Below the pieces are notes generated by a model that saw nothing but the letters and a program-made list of their open reading frames with translations, searched no databases and had not been told where the DNA came from. From Leuctra nigra (lineage: Eukaryota; Arthropoda; Insecta; Plecoptera; Leuctridae): a DNA stretch of 64,000 nucleotides. Both the position numbers and the translations under genes were made by a program. The stretch is taken from assembly GCA_934045905.1 (NCBI GenBank), contig OW203763.1, forward strand, positions 35,849,017 to 35,913,016, given 5' to 3'. Position 1 is the stretch's first letter. The number at the start of each line of letters is the position of its first letter. Shown in pieces: positions 48,501 to 51,500 of this stretch.

Positions 48501-51500
48501 TCACGGCTCACAACGCCGCCGTGATACGGTGTGATTGCTATTCCAGTGAACAACAACGTGGGCTCGGAGAAGGTGTTGGACATCATCGGACTGGATCCTG
48601 GCACCACGTACATGCTGCGAGTCACGGCTCACAACGCCGCCGTGATACGGTGTGATTGCTATTCCAGTGAACAACAACATGGGCTCGGAGAAGGTGTTGG
48701 ACATCATCGGACTGGATCCTGGCACCACGTACATGCTGCGAGTCACGGCTCACAACGCCGCCGTGATACGGTGTGATTGCTATTCCAGTGAACAACAACG
48801 TGGGCTCGGAGAAGGTGTTGGACATCATCGGACTGGATCCTGGCACCACGTACATGCTGCGAGTCACGGCTCACAACGCCGCCGTGATACGGTGTGATTG
48901 CTATTCCAGTGAACAACAACGTGGGCTCGGAGAAGGTGTTGGACATCATCGGACTGGATCCTGGCACCACGTACATGCTGCGAGTCACGGCTCACAACGC
49001 CGCCGTGATACGGTGTGATTGCTATTCCAGTGAACAACAACGTGGGCTCGGAGAAGGTGTTGGACATCATCGGACTGGATCCTGGCACCACGTACATGCT
49101 GTGTATCACTGCTCACAACGCCGCCGTGATACGGTGTGATTGCTATTCCAGTGAACAACAACGTGGGCTCGGAGAAGGTGTTGGACATCATCGGACTGGA
49201 TCCTGGCACCACGTACATGCTGCGAGTCACGGCTCACAACGCCGCCGTGATACGGTGTGATTGCTATTCCAGTGAACAACAACGTGGGCTCGGAGAAGGT
49301 GTTGGACATCATCGGACTGGATCCTGGCACCACATACATGCTGCGTATCACTGCTCACAACGCCGCCGTGATACGGTGTGATTGCTATTCCAGTGAACAA
49401 CAACGTTGGCTCGGAGAAGGTGTTGGACATCATCGGACTGGATCCTGGCACCACGTACATGCTTCGTGTCACTGCTCACAACGCCGCTGGCTTCGTGGTC
49501 GCCAAGTATCGCGCCTCCACCCTGGACGTCCACGGCGCCACCGTCAGTCCCAGCGAGGTCGTCACGGTGGTCGACGAACAGACGCCGCTGTTCAAGGACA
49601 ACAAGATGGTGTTTGTAGCCGTGGCCGGTGTGGCGGTGCTCATAGTGCTCACAACACTCTGTCTCTGCGTCAAGAGAAGTAAGTACCAACTGGTTTAAGC
49701 AGTGATAAAAACATGAATACATTGGGGTGGTTGGGGGTTAGTGTGACGACCTCCCTCCGCCTGCTATCAGTCTCTCGACGGCGCAAGTTGTGGAGGCCTG
49801 TTATGTAGATGTCACACCGTCCTTCGGATGGGGCGTTAAACCGTTGGCCCCTTCGGTCGTCAGGAGTAGGCTACATGCCTGTACCAGGGTGGAACCAGGG
49901 GCTGGATTCACAAAAAGTATTATCTCCTAATACGTACTATCTTTTGTATTATCTTTCATTTAACATGGTGTTTTTGGTATTAAATCAAAAGATAGTACGT
50001 ATTAGGAGATAATACTTTTTGTGAATCTGGCCCCAGGGCTCCAGCCATGGTGATTAGAATTCGATATCATACTAAATTACTTACGAAACCACACTGGAAA
50101 ATATGATTAGTGAAATATGACTTAATGAATTGTGTTGAAAACGTGTTTAGTTGTAACATTATTAGTCAACCTAGTTATGAGTTCAAGAACATTTGGATAG
50201 GAACAATTCTATATCAGATAAGAAGAAGATGGGAGGAAGGGAAGAAGAGATGATATGAGATTACTAAGAGCCTCAATTTGACACTCATGGATTTATCATT
50301 ATCTGTAGAATTTGTAAGGTTAAATTTTCATCTTTATAACTTTGTGAACAAGTCTTTGACATTTAACTAGGCCCAACGGAATCTTAAATTTGTCTGTTTT
50401 GTATTTGTAATTTTCTCTATGTCACTATTTTCTCCTGAAGAAGATCACTGAAGTAGAAATATAGTTTTCTAATAATATAAAGATTTTGAACGGTTCAAAG
50501 TAGTGTATTAATTGTTATCAATTATCCAAACTTACTATCGTAAGAAGAAAAAATTATTTGTCCATACAAAGAACTGTCCCACATATGCCACCAATTGTAA
50601 TTTTTAATGTTGAGTATGTACATTCCACAAATTCTGTCCAGCCGGGTAGCTCAATTGGTAAAGTTCTCACCCAGTCCCTGGTTTGAGTCCCGTTTCAGGC
50701 GTATATTTCTCACGTCTCAACCTTTATATTATTCTGACTCCATAGGAAGTTTTCTTTAAACTCCCCTAACTGAACTTCTACATAATTTCGGGTTTTAAGC
50801 AACAAACACAACACTCCACCATTCCAGCAACATCCATACAAACACAGAACTTTCACACTACAAGAAATATAATTCTGGAGCATTCAAGATTCTTAACTAT
50901 ACATACAGAGATGTTTTCAACTTCCAAGTTGCGAATGGCCATTTGTTGAAAGTGCCAAGTTACAAACTTAATCTGCTTATTTCAACTGTTTTCCACTATA
51001 CAATTTTAACTGTTAATATAGTTCACTCGCGAATTTTTGGTTAGGCGATTCTGAACTTTGTGATTTTGACAATCTTCCGTGTGAATCGACCGTTAACGAT
51101 GTTCCCAATCTCTTATTTCAGAATCTCGTCCGAGTCGTCCGTCGCCAGAACTCAGCATCCAAGAGATGCCCGTGTCGTCCTCGGAAGACATGACCGCGAG
51201 AGAGCAGTTCTACGGGACTGGACGCAAGCTCGCCTCGTCGCCCTCGACCCTCGAGTGCATACCGGAGTACGGTGAGGACATCCGTCCCTATGCCACCTTC
51301 CACTTGCCGGAGGCGACCAAACTTCACACGTTTCATTGTGCGAACCTCGAGGACGAGTCGCCGGCGAGAAAGGTATTGCTTGGAGTTGAGACTTTACGGT
51401 CGGAGTCAACTAATGATAATTCCTGCTTAGCATGGTCAGGGATAGGCCGGCCCATGCTAAGCAGGTATCATCATTAGTTGACTCGGACTCTAGTCCGTTC

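Larger units (their letters stand above)
49679..51121. other. Intron with retroposons
   Basis: Contains a retroelement fragment at 49763-49870 (shared with 15690-15790), a palindromic MITE at 49898-50034 and a tRNA-derived segment at 50641-50701. The remainder is AT-rich. Acceptor TCTTATTTCAG. Confidence 0.6.

Noticed and set aside
47438..49390. Many overlapping 81-codon ORFs on both strands
   Set aside because: One ORF per 121-bp unit of the truncated exon array; out of frame with the Dscam protein.
50641..50701. Functional tRNA gene
   Set aside because: A- and B-box-like motifs are present but the acceptor and anticodon stems do not close; a SINE head is more likely.
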